This document shows, one piece after another, positions 1-8,874 of a stretch of 64,000 bases of DNA. The position numbers and the translations under genes are program-made. The notes under the pieces are model-generated. The model ran no database searches and had not been told where the DNA came from. It saw only the letters and a list, made by a program, of their open reading frames with translations. Each line of letters starts with the position of its first letter. Position 1 is the stretch's first letter. The stretch comes from Pyrinomonadaceae bacterium (GTDB lineage: Bacteria > Acidobacteriota > Blastocatellia > Pyrinomonadales > Pyrinomonadaceae), in assembly GCA_019694355.1 (NCBI GenBank), contig JAIBCB010000003.1, positions 310,001 through 374,000 of the forward strand. Direction: 5' to 3'.

Positions 1-1016
1 CCGAAGCCCAAGGCCGTTGAGCTTTCCGGCTCGTAGAAGAACGAAGCGTCGTTGAGCCGCAGCTTGTCCATCGCATCGCGAAGGTCTTCGTATTGGGCCG
101 AATCCGTCGGATAAAGCCCCGCAAAGACCATCGGTTTTACTTCCTGAAAGCCGGGGAAAGGCTCCTTCGTCGGCTTTGCCGCATCTGTGATCGTATCGCC
201 GATCTGCACGTCGGCGACGGTCTTGATCGAGGCGGTCAGAAAGCCCACTTCTCCGGGACCGAGTTCAGCGATCGGGGTCGGACGGGGGCGGTTAACCCCA
301 AGCGTTTCAACGAGATACTCACGGCCGGTATTAAAAAAGCGGATCTTCGTGCCTTTCTTTATCGTCCCGTCAATTATCCGGAAAAGCACGATGACGCCGC
401 GATATGAATCGTACCAGCTATCAAAGATGAGAGCCTTGAGCGGAGCTGACGCGTCGCCCTTTGGCGGCGGAATGTCGCGTACGATCTCTTCCAGAATGTC
501 ATCGACGCCGACGCCGGTTTTTGCCGAAGCAAGAACCGTATGCGACGTATCAAGCCCGATGATCGTCTCGATCTGCTCTTTTATCCGTTCCGGTTCGGCA
601 GACGGCAGGTCGATCTTGTTCAGGACCGGCACCAATTCAAGGTCGTTCTCGATCGCAAGATACGTGTTTGCAAGGGTTTGGGCCTCGACACCCTGCGAAG
701 CATCGACGACGAGCAGCGCGCCCTCGCAGGCCGAAAGCGAGCGTGACACTTCGTATGTGAAATCCACGTGGCCGGGCGTGTCGATCAGGTTCAGGACATA
801 TTCTTTGCCGTCCTTTGCCTTGTAATCGAGGCGGACGGCGTGTGCCTTGATCGTGATGCCGCGTTCTCGTTCGAGGTCCATATTGTCAAGCAACTGGTCC
901 TCCATCTCGCGTTCGGCGACCGCGCCGGTCAACTGCAGGATGCGGTCGGCAAGCGTTGATTTGCCATGATCGATATGGGCAATGATCGAAAAGTTACGAA
1001 TACGCGATAAGTCCAT
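1..1016 (-). CDS. lepA: Elongation factor 4 (LepA), 5' part, runs off the window
   Basis: Translational GTPase that binds the ribosome and promotes back-translocation under stress. The reverse strand from the ATG at 1016 reads [20 protein letters not shown], with the P-loop AHIDHGKST, the switch I region RERGITIKA, the G3 motif DTPGHVDF and the G4 motif NKID. Domain II follows and the reading frame is still open at base 1, so about 338 residues of the roughly 600 usual for LepA are present. The start is the family-typical N-terminus. It is divergent from the YtxH-like gene, leaving about 185 bp for both promoters. Identification is firm; the C-terminal LepA-specific domain lies outside the window. 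Confidence 0.97.
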   Translation of the reverse strand, partial: MDLSRIRNFSIIAHIDHGKSTLADRILQLTGAVAEREMEDQLLDNMDLERERGITIKAHAVRLDYKAKDGKEYVLNLIDTPGHVDFTYEVSRSLSACEGALLVVDASQGVEAQTLANTYLAIENDLELVPVLNKIDLPSAEPERIKEQIETIIGLDTSHTVLASAKTGVGVDDILEEIVRDIPPPKGDASAPLKALIFDSWYDSYRGVIVLFRIIDGTIKKGTKIRFFNTGREYLVETLGVNRPRPTPIAELGPGEVGFLTASIKTVADVQIGDTITDAAKPTKEPFPGFQEVKPMVFAGLYPTDSAQYEDLRDAMDKLRLNDASFFYEPESSTALGF

Positions 1017-1201
1017 CAAAAACACTCAAAGACAAACGAGCATTGTAGCAAATCGCCCTGAAAACGCTCGTCCGCATCATTGGTGTTTGGGACAAAAAAA
1101 TAAAAATTGCTCTAAAACTTTTGTTTTTGTTATAGTTATGGTCAAAGATACTTCGAATTGGCAGTGCCCGGCGGATCTACGGCCGGAGACGAGGAGAAAC
1201 G

Positions 1202-1639
1202 ATGAGACGAGAATACGAAAGCGAAGGCACAAGCGCTTCGACAAAGTTGACCTTTCTTTTGGTAGGCGGAGCGATCGGGGCCGTTGTTGCCCTGCTTTTT
1301 GCCCCAAAATCAGGCGAAGAGCTTCGCGGCGACATTGCCGATGCTACGCGTAAGGGCATCGAAAAGAGCAAAGAGGCAGCGACCCATCTCCAGGCAAAGG
1401 CCGGTGAGTATTACGAAACCGCGGCGGAGAAAGCTGGCGAACTCTATCACACTGCGCAGGAAAAGGCGGGCGAACTCGGCGACAAGGCAAAGGCCGCAGC
1501 GGCACGGACCGCGAATCCTTTTACCGCAGCGATCGAGGCCGGTAAGGACGCTTACACCGCTGAAAAACGCCGCGGCGAGGCCAACGCGATCACCGAAGGC
1601 CGGGCGAGCTATCCGGTCGATAAAAAGGACGAAAAGTAA
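1202..1639 (+). CDS. YtxH-domain membrane-anchored stress-type protein with 11-residue repeats
   Basis: 145-residue protein. Residues about 15-34 form one hydrophobic segment with glycines (LLVGGAIGAVVALLFAPKSG), the YtxH family hallmark, followed by a long polar, Ala/Lys/Glu-rich helix. Residues 66-98 hold three consecutive 11-residue units, each beginning KAGE, resembling the amphipathic 11-mers of group 3 LEA proteins. A good Shine-Dalgarno (GAGGAG) precedes the ATG. It lies 3 bp upstream of the DUF948-like gene, so the two are probably one transcript. YtxH proteins are linked to general stress in Bacillus; the exact function here is unknown. Confidence 0.85.
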   Translation: MRREYESEGTSASTKLTFLLVGGAIGAVVALLFAPKSGEELRGDIADATRKGIEKSKEAATHLQAKAGEYYETAAEKAGELYHTAQEKAGELGDKAKAAAARTANPFTAAIEAGKDAYTAEKRRGEANAITEGRASYPVDKKDEK

Positions 1640-1642
1640 GAG

Positions 1643-2182
1643 ATGAACCCGGCTGAACCTCAATTCTGGATGATGGTGGCATCGATCGTCATCGCGATCT
1701 GCTTTATCGTGATGGCGATCGCTCTTATCTGGATAGCAACGATCGTTCGCAAGGTCGTCGGCACCGTCCGACGCGTCGAGGAAAAGGTTGAGCCGCTCAT
1801 CACAAAGGTCGATGCGATCGGTGCGCAGGGAAAAGAGATCTCTGTGCACTTTAACGATATTTCGGCTAATCTTTCCGTTGCCACACGTCACTTCGCAGAA
1901 TCGACCGAGCTCATCAAGGAAGAGGTCGCCGAACTTAAATCCCTCGTAAGCGACACCGCTTTGACCGCGAAGGATAAAGTTGCGCTTGTAAGCCGGACCA
2001 TCGACGACACACAGCTAAAGGTCGTCGATACGACCGAATTCGTTCAGCAGAAGATCGTCGTGCCGGCACGTGAGATCGCCGCAATAATGGCCGGCGTACG
2101 CAAAGGCCTCGAGGTTCTTTTTGCTCCCGCACCGAAGCAGATCGATCGAGTTTATCTCGAAGACGAGATGTTTATCGGCTAA
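1643..2182 (+). CDS. DUF948-like membrane-anchored coiled-coil protein
   Basis: 179 residues. One N-terminal membrane segment (about residues 9-32, MMVASIVIAICFIVMAIALI) is followed by a long predicted coil with heptad-like hydrophobics, as in DUF948 proteins. The start lies 3 bp after the YtxH-like stop, with GTAAGAG acting as both stop context and ribosome site. The YtxH/DUF948 pairing recurs in several phyla and is usually read as an envelope stress module. Family assignment rests on architecture and the pairing, not on a decisive motif, so function is unknown. Confidence 0.7.
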   Translation: MNPAEPQFWMMVASIVIAICFIVMAIALIWIATIVRKVVGTVRRVEEKVEPLITKVDAIGAQGKEISVHFNDISANLSVATRHFAESTELIKEEVAELKSLVSDTALTAKDKVALVSRTIDDTQLKVVDTTEFVQQKIVVPAREIAAIMAGVRKGLEVLFAPAPKQIDRVYLEDEMFIG

Positions 2183-2244
2183 GGACAGCGGCCGCCAAAC
2201 CCGACTGAAAACTCCCGATCGACCCATATTACGATAACGAAAAA

Positions 2245-2274
2245 GACCGTCAAACACTGGTCTGACGGCCTTTT
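2245..2274. terminator. Bidirectional terminator between the DUF948-like gene and tRNA-Ser
   Basis: CCGTCA (2247-2252) pairs with TGACGG (2263-2268). A T-run follows on the plus strand (2271-2274) and an A-run precedes it (2240-2244), giving a T-run on the minus strand. It can therefore end both the rightward operon and the leftward tRNA transcript. Confidence 0.7.
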
Positions 2275-2293
2275 CGATCAAAATCAAAGTTGA

Positions 2294-2384
2294 TGGCGGA
2301 GACGACAGGATTCGAACCTGTGGTACCCTTTTGGAGTACAACGATTTAGCAAACCGCCGCTTTCAGCCACTCAGCCACGTCTCC
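2294..2384 (-). tRNA. tRNA-Ser(GCU)
   Basis: The reverse strand folds as a class II tRNA of 91 nt including an encoded CCA. The acceptor arm GGAGACG pairs with CGTCTCC, followed by G73 and CCA. The anticodon loop reads TTTGCTAAA, giving anticodon GCU for AGC/AGU serine codons. A long variable arm lies between the anticodon stem and the T arm, which carries GGTTCGAATCC. All the expected serine features are visible. Confidence 0.97.
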
Positions 2385-2538
2385 TGATGAGTGCTAAAGA
2401 CAGTATCCAATTCTAGCGACGAGGCAAACTTTGTCAAGGTTGAGGGCATCAAATGCTCATTGAGATGCCTATTTGGCAGCTTGACAGGCTTTTTACAAGC
2501 GAACACAATACCTGATTGCGTGGGAAGTTTTGTCTTTT

Positions 2539-4287
2539 ATGATAAATCTTCGACATTCCGTTAAGCTTTCGCTCTCATTGCTGGCCTTTTTAGGTGCATT
2601 GGCAATGTCGGGTTTTGGCGCGCCTTCAGGCAAGACTGCGACAGACACAGAGGCGGCCGAGTTCAACGGAGCGGGAACGCTTGCAACGATACGCGGCGTG
2701 GTCAAGGACGAGTTCGGCAGCCCGATCGCCGATGCGACAGTCGCGATCTTCAAACTCGGCACGAACAAGCTGCTGAAACAGGTCGATACGACGGCGAACG
2801 GCTCTTACGTTCTCAAGCTTCTGCCGGGTACGTACACGATCCTTGCCGTCGCCGAGGGCTTTAACCCCGAGACGCTCGACAGCGTAAAGGTTAACTCGTC
2901 GGCCGATATCAACTTCGGCTTCAAGCTCGTAAAATCCGGTGCGGGGAATACGCTTCCCGAAAAGCGCGTCGATCGCAATAGTTCAAAATGGCGGATCCGA
3001 GCCGCCGCAATCGGCCGTTCGATCTATCAGAATCAAGAAGGCGAAGCACCTGTCGAGCAGAAAGCAGCGACCGCAGAAGCGGCCGAAACCGATCCGAAAA
3101 CATCGGCGCGCCCGACGGGCGTTGTAGAAACTTACTTTGCTTCGGATAAACGCGGTGCGTATTCGGGTGTTAACTTTGCGACGCTTCTGCCCGTAAATTC
3201 ACGTACGGACGTTGTGGTCGCGGGACAATTTGCTCCTGGCTCTCGGACCGCAAAACGCATCGAATCGATCCTTAGGTTCAGGGCAAACGACCGCCATCAA
3301 TTTTCTGTCAAAGGTTCGGCAGCCTCGCTTGGACACGTTCAACTTAACGGCCGCGAGCGAGCACTCGGACAATATTCGATCTCGGGCTTTGACGAATGGA
3401 AGGTTCGCGACGGGGTCATTCTCGTTCTTGGGTTTGATTATTCGACATTTGCGGGAGCAAGCAGCGATTCGTCCCTGATGCCGCGTATCGGCGTTCAGCT
3501 TGACGTTGATGCAAAGACACGCTTTCGCGCCGGGTTCACGTCGTCGACCGATGAACGTGCATGGTCGAATGTCGCTCAATTCGAGGGTTTTTCGGTTCCG
3601 TTCACAGAGCCTGTTTCGGTCGAAGACATTGTTGTCGAGGACAACAAGCCGCGTATGAACCGCTCGGCACGGCTCGAATTTGGCGTAGAGCGGGTGCTTG
3701 ATAACGCATCAAGCATTGAGGCGACGGTGTTTGGGGACACGTCGTTCTCGCGCGGTGTCGGGCTTGCAAGGCTTCCGTTTGCGACGCTCGATGACGATGC
3801 GTTTGACGGCTTTGTCTCTAATCAAAGAGGACAGGCGGCAGGCGTACGGCTCGTTTATTCGCGGCGTCTTTCTTCGAAGCTTCGGGCTTCGACGGGATAT
3901 TCATTCGGCACCGGGCAAAAGCTCTCGCCTAATGCGCTAAGCGATCCTTCAAAGGTCTTTGACAACGGGTTGTTCCAGACGCTGTTCGCAGAATTGACGG
4001 CAGATCTCTCGACGGGAACGCGCGTCCAGGCGATCTACCGCCTCTCCCCCGATGCGACGATCTTCGCGATCGATCCGTTCAAGGGACGGCTTGCGATCTA
4101 TGATCCTGGCCTTAGCATTTTGTTGACACAGCCTCTGCCGCGATTCGGCCTCCCGGTTCATGCAAAGGCGGTCATCGATGCACGAAACATTTTTGATGCT
4201 CAGACTTCGCTTGCGACGGGCGAAGGCCGTCTGCTCCTCGATGGCCAAGGAAGGCTTATTCGAGGTGGTATCATGGTGAGGTTCTAA
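2539..4287 (+). CDS. Exported protein with carboxypeptidase-regulatory-like domain and probable beta-barrel
   Basis: About 582 residues from the ATG at 2539 (a TTG at 2530 is an alternative; GGGAAG at 2522-2527 fits the ATG better). A signal peptide (LSLSLLAFLGALAMSGFGAP) is followed by a carboxypeptidase-regulatory-like Ig fold around residues 45-130 (TIRGVVKDEFGSPIADATV, then a GSYVLKLLPGTY strand). The remainder has alternating polar/apolar strands and ends in an aromatic-type C-terminus (GGIMVRF), as in outer-membrane barrels. This layout recalls the TonB-dependent-receptor-like proteins expanded in Acidobacteriota, but no plug domain or TonB box was recognised. The substrate is unknown. 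Confidence 0.75.
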   Translation: MINLRHSVKLSLSLLAFLGALAMSGFGAPSGKTATDTEAAEFNGAGTLATIRGVVKDEFGSPIADATVAIFKLGTNKLLKQVDTTANGSYVLKLLPGTYTILAVAEGFNPETLDSVKVNSSADINFGFKLVKSGAGNTLPEKRVDRNSSKWRIRAAAIGRSIYQNQEGEAPVEQKAATAEAAETDPKTSARPTGVVETYFASDKRGAYSGVNFATLLPVNSRTDVVVAGQFAPGSRTAKRIESILRFRANDRHQFSVKGSAASLGHVQLNGRERALGQYSISGFDEWKVRDGVILVLGFDYSTFAGASSDSSLMPRIGVQLDVDAKTRFRAGFTSSTDERAWSNVAQFEGFSVPFTEPVSVEDIVVEDNKPRMNRSARLEFGVERVLDNASSIEATVFGDTSFSRGVGLARLPFATLDDDAFDGFVSNQRGQAAGVRLVYSRRLSSKLRASTGYSFGTGQKLSPNALSDPSKVFDNGLFQTLFAELTADLSTGTRVQAIYRLSPDATIFAIDPFKGRLAIYDPGLSILLTQPLPRFGLPVHAKAVIDARNIFDAQTSLATGEGRLLLDGQGRLIRGGIMVRF

Positions 4288-4334
4288 GGCAGTGAACCAA
4301 GTCGCAATAGACGCAAAGTAAAGCAAATTGTTGG

Positions 4335-4365
4335 GTCGGCCGCAGGTTTGCAGGCCGACTTTTTT
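4335..4365 (+). terminator. Rho-independent terminator after the barrel protein
   Basis: GTCGGCC (4335-4341) pairs perfectly with GGCCGAC (4353-4359) and is followed by six T residues. It lies 47 bp after the stop codon at 4287. Confidence 0.85.
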
Positions 4366-4366
4366 G

Positions 4367-4385
4367 TCCGAAATTTCGGATTTTT
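4367..4385 (+). terminator. Second, tandem hairpin with T-run
   Basis: A perfect 14-bp palindrome, TCCGAAATTTCGGA (4367-4380), is followed directly by TTTTT. It starts 1 bp after the T-run of the previous terminator, making a tandem back-up stop. The rest of the gap to 4546 shows no gene. Confidence 0.6.
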
Positions 4386-4546
4386 CGCCCATTTTCTTAG
4401 ATTTTTGAATATAGACGCCTCAGGGGATAGGCCTTTACAAAAGCAGAATGGCGGTATTCCAAGCCTTCGGCGCAGATCGTGCGCGGTGGGGCCTTCGGAA
4501 CGCCTTTTGCGTTTGAAATATCCTTGGTGAGGTGTATCGACCGCCA

Positions 4547-7510
4547 ATGAAAGGCAAGTTTTTGACGAGTTGGAGCTTAATGTGGCTAGTCGCCGCAGTT
4601 CTGCTCGTGTCGGGAACGGCCCTTAACCTCTCTCAGCGGGCTTTCCATAAATTGCCGCCGACCGACGGTGTTCAATGGGTGCATCGATCTGACGGGATCT
4701 ATGCGGAACGCGTCCTCCCGAATTTGGCCGGAGCCAGAGCTGGCCTTGCCCCCGGCGACAAACTCATTGGCGTCAGCCTGAACGGCGGAGACAACAGTGA
4801 GGAAGTTACATCCTTAACGGACATCCAGATATACCTAGACGCCGCCGGGGTTGACGGCTCGCTTACATACCTCTACCAGCGTCCCAGATATACTTTTGCA
4901 GACAACTACTACTACGCCGACCTGAGCCATATTGACAGTGTCGAGCGTTGGACGCCGTCAATAATCTTCCTCTCTATAGTCGGGCTTGTTTGGCTTGCGG
5001 TCGGCGGATTTGTCTTATTCAAGCAGGGCAGTTCGTCGCCCTTCGTGATGCATTTTGCTTGGGTCTGTCTCGCCGCTTTCGTTTTCCACACATACCGATC
5101 GGTCGGAACGGGGCAGGATCTCGATCTCGCCATCCAGTTAGTGGACGGCATTGCGTTCGCATTTTTCGCTCCGCTCTTTCTGCATTTTTGCACGCGGTAT
5201 CCGGTGCGGGTAAGAGTGCTTGATGAGCATAGATGGCCGACCTACTTGCTTTACCTGCCGGCGGCGATCTTGTCGATAGTTCTCGTGACGATCTCAGTTA
5301 TTCCGGCTCTCCTGCCGCAATCGGGATTTGCTGCATTTGTGGCACGCATTGATGACTCGATCAGCCTCTTTTCGCTGCTGAACACGATCTTTCTGGCCCA
5401 CTTCATCGCCGGTATTTCGGGCGGTGCACTGTTCCTGATCTGGCGATTTATCAAGAATCATCAGACGATAGTTCGGCAGCGGCTGAAATGGGCGATCTGG
5501 GGCACAATAGCAGCCGTTCTGCCAATTCTTGCCCTCGAGATCGCGGTTCGTTTCGGGCTGCAGATCGGTCCCGACGACATTTCGGCTAGCGCGGTCAGAA
5601 CGCTGCCGCTGGCATTGATCCCGCTCAGCTTCGGGCACTCGGTCGTTCGATATCGTTTGATGGATGTCGATGTCGTCGTCAGGCGGGCATTGGTCTATGC
5701 ATTGACGACGCTTGCCATCGCGATGATGATCGGTGCCGTCGCCCTGGGACTCGTCTTCCTTGCGGTCGGCGAAAATCTCTCGACCACGGAGATCACGCTG
5801 CGTGCCGTCATTGCGATCGTAGCAATGGCAGCGATCGTCCTCGTTAGCGAACCGCTCAAGAAATTCCTTCAAGAGCGTGCCGACAGATTTTTCTATGGTG
5901 AGCGCTACGATATGCGGCAGGGCCTCGTTGATTTTGGCAAGACGATCTCGGCCACAACGAGCCTCGATCCTCTGCTGAACTCGTTAGTTGATCGCCTAAA
6001 GCAGGTCCTGAACGTCGAGAAGGTCGCGATCTTTCTTGAAGATGCGACCTCCGTTTCGCACTATCGCATCGTGCGTTCGTCCGGCCTTTCCGCTAAGTAT
6101 CGTATTCCTGCCGATTTCCGGACAATGATCAGACAGCGTGCGGCCGGACGCGGCATTGTACGCGCGGACGAGATCGAATCGCCTGAGTCTGAGAACGCCG
6201 CTCTCGCTCAGATCGATGGAGCTCGTAAGGAACTTCATTATTTCGTGCCCTGTGTCGCACGCGGCAAGATGGTCTCGGTGATCGGATTGGGGCGTGCGAA
6301 TGACGGATCGCTTCTTTCGAGCGAAGACCTCGAGATCTTGAAGACGGTGTCAGGTTACGTCGCCGTCGCAGTCGAAAACAGCCGCCTTTACGAAGAGCAG
6401 CAGCGGCATGCTGAAGAGCTTGCGATCCTCAAGGAATTCAACGAATCGATCGTTGAGTCCGTGAACGTCGGGCTTCTTGCCGTCGATGAAGAGGGCCGCA
6501 TCATTCGCTGTAATTCACCATTTGAGGCGATGATGGGGCTTGACCGCGAATCTGTGGTCGGAAACACCATCGATCAGGTCTTTGACGAAAGCTTTGCTCG
6601 CAATCTCGACAATATTTTGGGCAAATCGCGTTGGCACCTCACCGAAGTTCGGAATGCCTACAAGATGCACGCGTTCGATTCGGCAGGGCATTCGCTGATG
6701 CTGAATATCGCGGTCGCACCGCTGCGGTCGGTATCAAACCTGCAAACAGGTGCGATTCTCGTCCTTGAGAATGTCACAGGCCGCGTAAAGCTGGAAGAAA
6801 CGCTTCAACAGAGCGAAAAGCTATCAAGCATCGGCTTGCTCGCCGCAGGCGTCGCACACGAGGTCAATACGCCGTTAACGGGCGTCTCGAGCTACACACA
6901 GATGCTTTTGGGGATGATCCCCGAGACAGATCCGAAACACGCATTGCTCGAAAAAATGCAGCGGCAGACCGAGCGTGCATCGAATATCGTCGGCAATCTA
7001 CTTAACTTTTCGCGAACGGGCAATTCGACCGACTTTGTGGACATTGACCTGAACAAACTTCTGAACGACACGCTGCAGCTTCTCGAACCGCAGCTACGCA
7101 AGTCGAACGTATCGATCGTCAAGGAATACACCGAACCGCTCGCGGCCGTTCATGCCAACAGCGGCAAACTCCAGCAGGTCTTCACGAACCTCATTCTGAA
7201 CGCCCGCGATGCGATGCAGATGGGCGGTACGATAAAACTACGCACATATGTATTGGATGACGATCAGGTCGTCGTTGAAGTTTCAGATACCGGTGAAGGC
7301 ATTCCTGCAGAGAATCTGACGAAGATATTTGACCCGTTCTTTACGACGAAAGGCGTTGGCAACGGCACGGGCCTCGGACTTGCGGTTACGTACGGTATCG
7401 TGCAGGAGCACAGCGGCTCGATCGAAGCATTTAGCGAGAACGGCGACGGCACTACGTTCAGGCTCGTTCTTCCGGCGGCGCACGCAATGCGACGCCGTGC
7501 GGTCAGTTAG
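4547..7510 (+). CDS. Orphan membrane histidine kinase: PDZ-like, multi-TM, GAF, PAS, HisKA, HATPase
   Basis: 987 residues from the ATG at 4547, with GGTGAGG at 4526-4532 upstream; an in-frame GTG at 4532 is possible. One TM helix is followed by a PDZ-like segment (about residues 40-110, LAGARAGLAPGDKLIGVSL), then about eight TM helices to residue about 380, a GAF domain (about 455-610), a PAS domain (about 625-740), HisKA with phospho-acceptor His771 (GVAHEVNTPL) and an HATPase with N-box NLILNARDAM and G-box GTGLGLAV. It should autophosphorylate in response to a membrane or periplasmic signal and cytoplasmic ligands. No response regulator is adjacent, so the partner is unknown. It converges on the MFS gene with a 4-bp stop overlap. 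Confidence 0.92.
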   Translation: MKGKFLTSWSLMWLVAAVLLVSGTALNLSQRAFHKLPPTDGVQWVHRSDGIYAERVLPNLAGARAGLAPGDKLIGVSLNGGDNSEEVTSLTDIQIYLDAAGVDGSLTYLYQRPRYTFADNYYYADLSHIDSVERWTPSIIFLSIVGLVWLAVGGFVLFKQGSSSPFVMHFAWVCLAAFVFHTYRSVGTGQDLDLAIQLVDGIAFAFFAPLFLHFCTRYPVRVRVLDEHRWPTYLLYLPAAILSIVLVTISVIPALLPQSGFAAFVARIDDSISLFSLLNTIFLAHFIAGISGGALFLIWRFIKNHQTIVRQRLKWAIWGTIAAVLPILALEIAVRFGLQIGPDDISASAVRTLPLALIPLSFGHSVVRYRLMDVDVVVRRALVYALTTLAIAMMIGAVALGLVFLAVGENLSTTEITLRAVIAIVAMAAIVLVSEPLKKFLQERADRFFYGERYDMRQGLVDFGKTISATTSLDPLLNSLVDRLKQVLNVEKVAIFLEDATSVSHYRIVRSSGLSAKYRIPADFRTMIRQRAAGRGIVRADEIESPESENAALAQIDGARKELHYFVPCVARGKMVSVIGLGRANDGSLLSSEDLEILKTVSGYVAVAVENSRLYEEQQRHAEELAILKEFNESIVESVNVGLLAVDEEGRIIRCNSPFEAMMGLDRESVVGNTIDQVFDESFARNLDNILGKSRWHLTEVRNAYKMHAFDSAGHSLMLNIAVAPLRSVSNLQTGAILVLENVTGRVKLEETLQQSEKLSSIGLLAAGVAHEVNTPLTGVSSYTQMLLGMIPETDPKHALLEKMQRQTERASNIVGNLLNFSRTGNSTDFVDIDLNKLLNDTLQLLEPQLRKSNVSIVKEYTEPLAAVHANSGKLQQVFTNLILNARDAMQMGGTIKLRTYVLDDDQVVVEVSDTGEGIPAENLTKIFDPFFTTKGVGNGTGLGLAVTYGIVQEHSGSIEAFSENGDGTTFRLVLPAAHAMRRRAVS

Positions 7511-8790
7511 GCGTTCACCTCATCACCTCTTCGGATCAAATAGTAAACAGCGGCAAAGAATGCGGCGAGCAGTATCGCAGAAGCGGTCCAGAACGTCCGC
7601 TGCAGCGTCGAATCATCAACTTGCCCGAAAGCGTTATTCAATAAGAATCCTGCCGCGACCGGAGCGATCGCCCTCGCAAGGCTCGCACCCGACTGCATTA
7701 TTCCCAGGGCTTTGCCCTGTTCGTGATCAGGAGCGTTCTTTGACGCGAGGCTCGTAAGGGCGGGCGATGCGATCGAGTTGCCGACCGAAAAGAAGACGAT
7801 GCCGACAAGAAGGCCGATCAGTCCGCCTGTTGCGGGACCAACGAACGGCACGGCAAAGAGACTCACAGTAAGGAGAACTGTGCCCGCGACGGTGAGTTTC
7901 GATTCGCCAAAGGTCTTTGCGAGCCGAGCAAAAACACCGCCCTGCAGGCCGACGGCCAACGCTCCAATGAACAGGAAGAGCCAGCCGTTCGCGTGTGCGT
8001 CGTAGCCAAAGCGCTCCTGCGTGTAGAGCACAAAGGCGGTCGTCATTATCGTGAACCCGACCGTGATCAAGAAGTAGATGATCGTAATGCCGCGAAAGCT
8101 GATGTCCTTTAGCGAGTGAAATATCACAGCAAAGCGGTTGAGTTCACGCGGTTGGCTACGAGCCTTCGAAACGTCGAGTGATTCGGGCAGGAAGATATAG
8201 ACTGCGATCGCGTTGAGGACGGCCATTCCTGCCGCAAAAAGGAAAGGCACGTGCGGCCCGAAGGTTGAAAGAATACCGCCAAGAGCCGGGCCGAGCACGA
8301 ATCCGATACCAAATGCTGCACCGATCAATCCCATGCCGCGGGCACGGTTCTCGCGGGAAGTGACATCAGCGATGTAGGCTTGGGCCGTCGAAATATTACC
8401 GCCCGTGATGCCGTCCAGAATGCGGCCCGCATAGACCATCCAAAGAGCGGTCGCAAGGCCAACGACCATGAATCCGACCGCGGTCCCCAGGAGGCTAACG
8501 AACAAGATCATTCTCCTGCCATACCGGTCGGAGACGGCTCCGAAGATCGGCGCGAAGATGAACTGCATTATCGAATAGGAAGCGACGATAAGGCCGTAAT
8601 CGAGCGGCGTGCCCTTGAAAAGGTCGCCATCGACGTAATACGGCAGCACGGGGATCACGATCCCGAATCCGATAAGGTCGATGACGACCGTTAGGAAGAT
8701 GATCAGGATCGGTTTCGTGAGGAATTTTTCGGACTCGGCCTTTTCTGTTTGCTCCCGTGGGTCTTGTGTCATTTGAAGAAGTTCTTTCAC
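7507..8790 (-). CDS. MFS transporter, DHA1/TetA-like drug exporter
   Basis: 427 residues with 12 hydrophobic segments. The first helix pair carries VIDLIGFGIVIPVLPYY and the loop 2-3 motif GAVSDRYGRR (motif A, GxxxDRxGRR), as in the TetA/DHA1 group. The RILDGITGGNISTAQAYIAD segment also fits TetA-type antiporters. Family members exchange small amphipathic drugs for protons at the inner membrane; the substrate cannot be named. Its terminal stop overlaps the kinase stop by 4 bp and no local regulator is present. Confidence 0.9.
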   Translation of the reverse strand: MKELLQMTQDPREQTEKAESEKFLTKPILIIFLTVVIDLIGFGIVIPVLPYYVDGDLFKGTPLDYGLIVASYSIMQFIFAPIFGAVSDRYGRRMILFVSLLGTAVGFMVVGLATALWMVYAGRILDGITGGNISTAQAYIADVTSRENRARGMGLIGAAFGIGFVLGPALGGILSTFGPHVPFLFAAGMAVLNAIAVYIFLPESLDVSKARSQPRELNRFAVIFHSLKDISFRGITIIYFLITVGFTIMTTAFVLYTQERFGYDAHANGWLFLFIGALAVGLQGGVFARLAKTFGESKLTVAGTVLLTVSLFAVPFVGPATGGLIGLLVGIVFFSVGNSIASPALTSLASKNAPDHEQGKALGIMQSGASLARAIAPVAAGFLLNNAFGQVDDSTLQRTFWTASAILLAAFFAAVYYLIRRGDEVNA

Positions 8791-8874
8791 CCGGCATCTG
8801 CAAAACCTTGTCGCGGCAAGCTGACCATTGCGGGCTGATTATTGTAAACTACACAAATTACATTAGCACCCAAA

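Noticed and set aside
1310..1891. 193-residue minus-strand ORF across the YtxH/DUF948 pair
   Set aside because: Charged shadow of two well-supported plus-strand genes with good ribosome sites.
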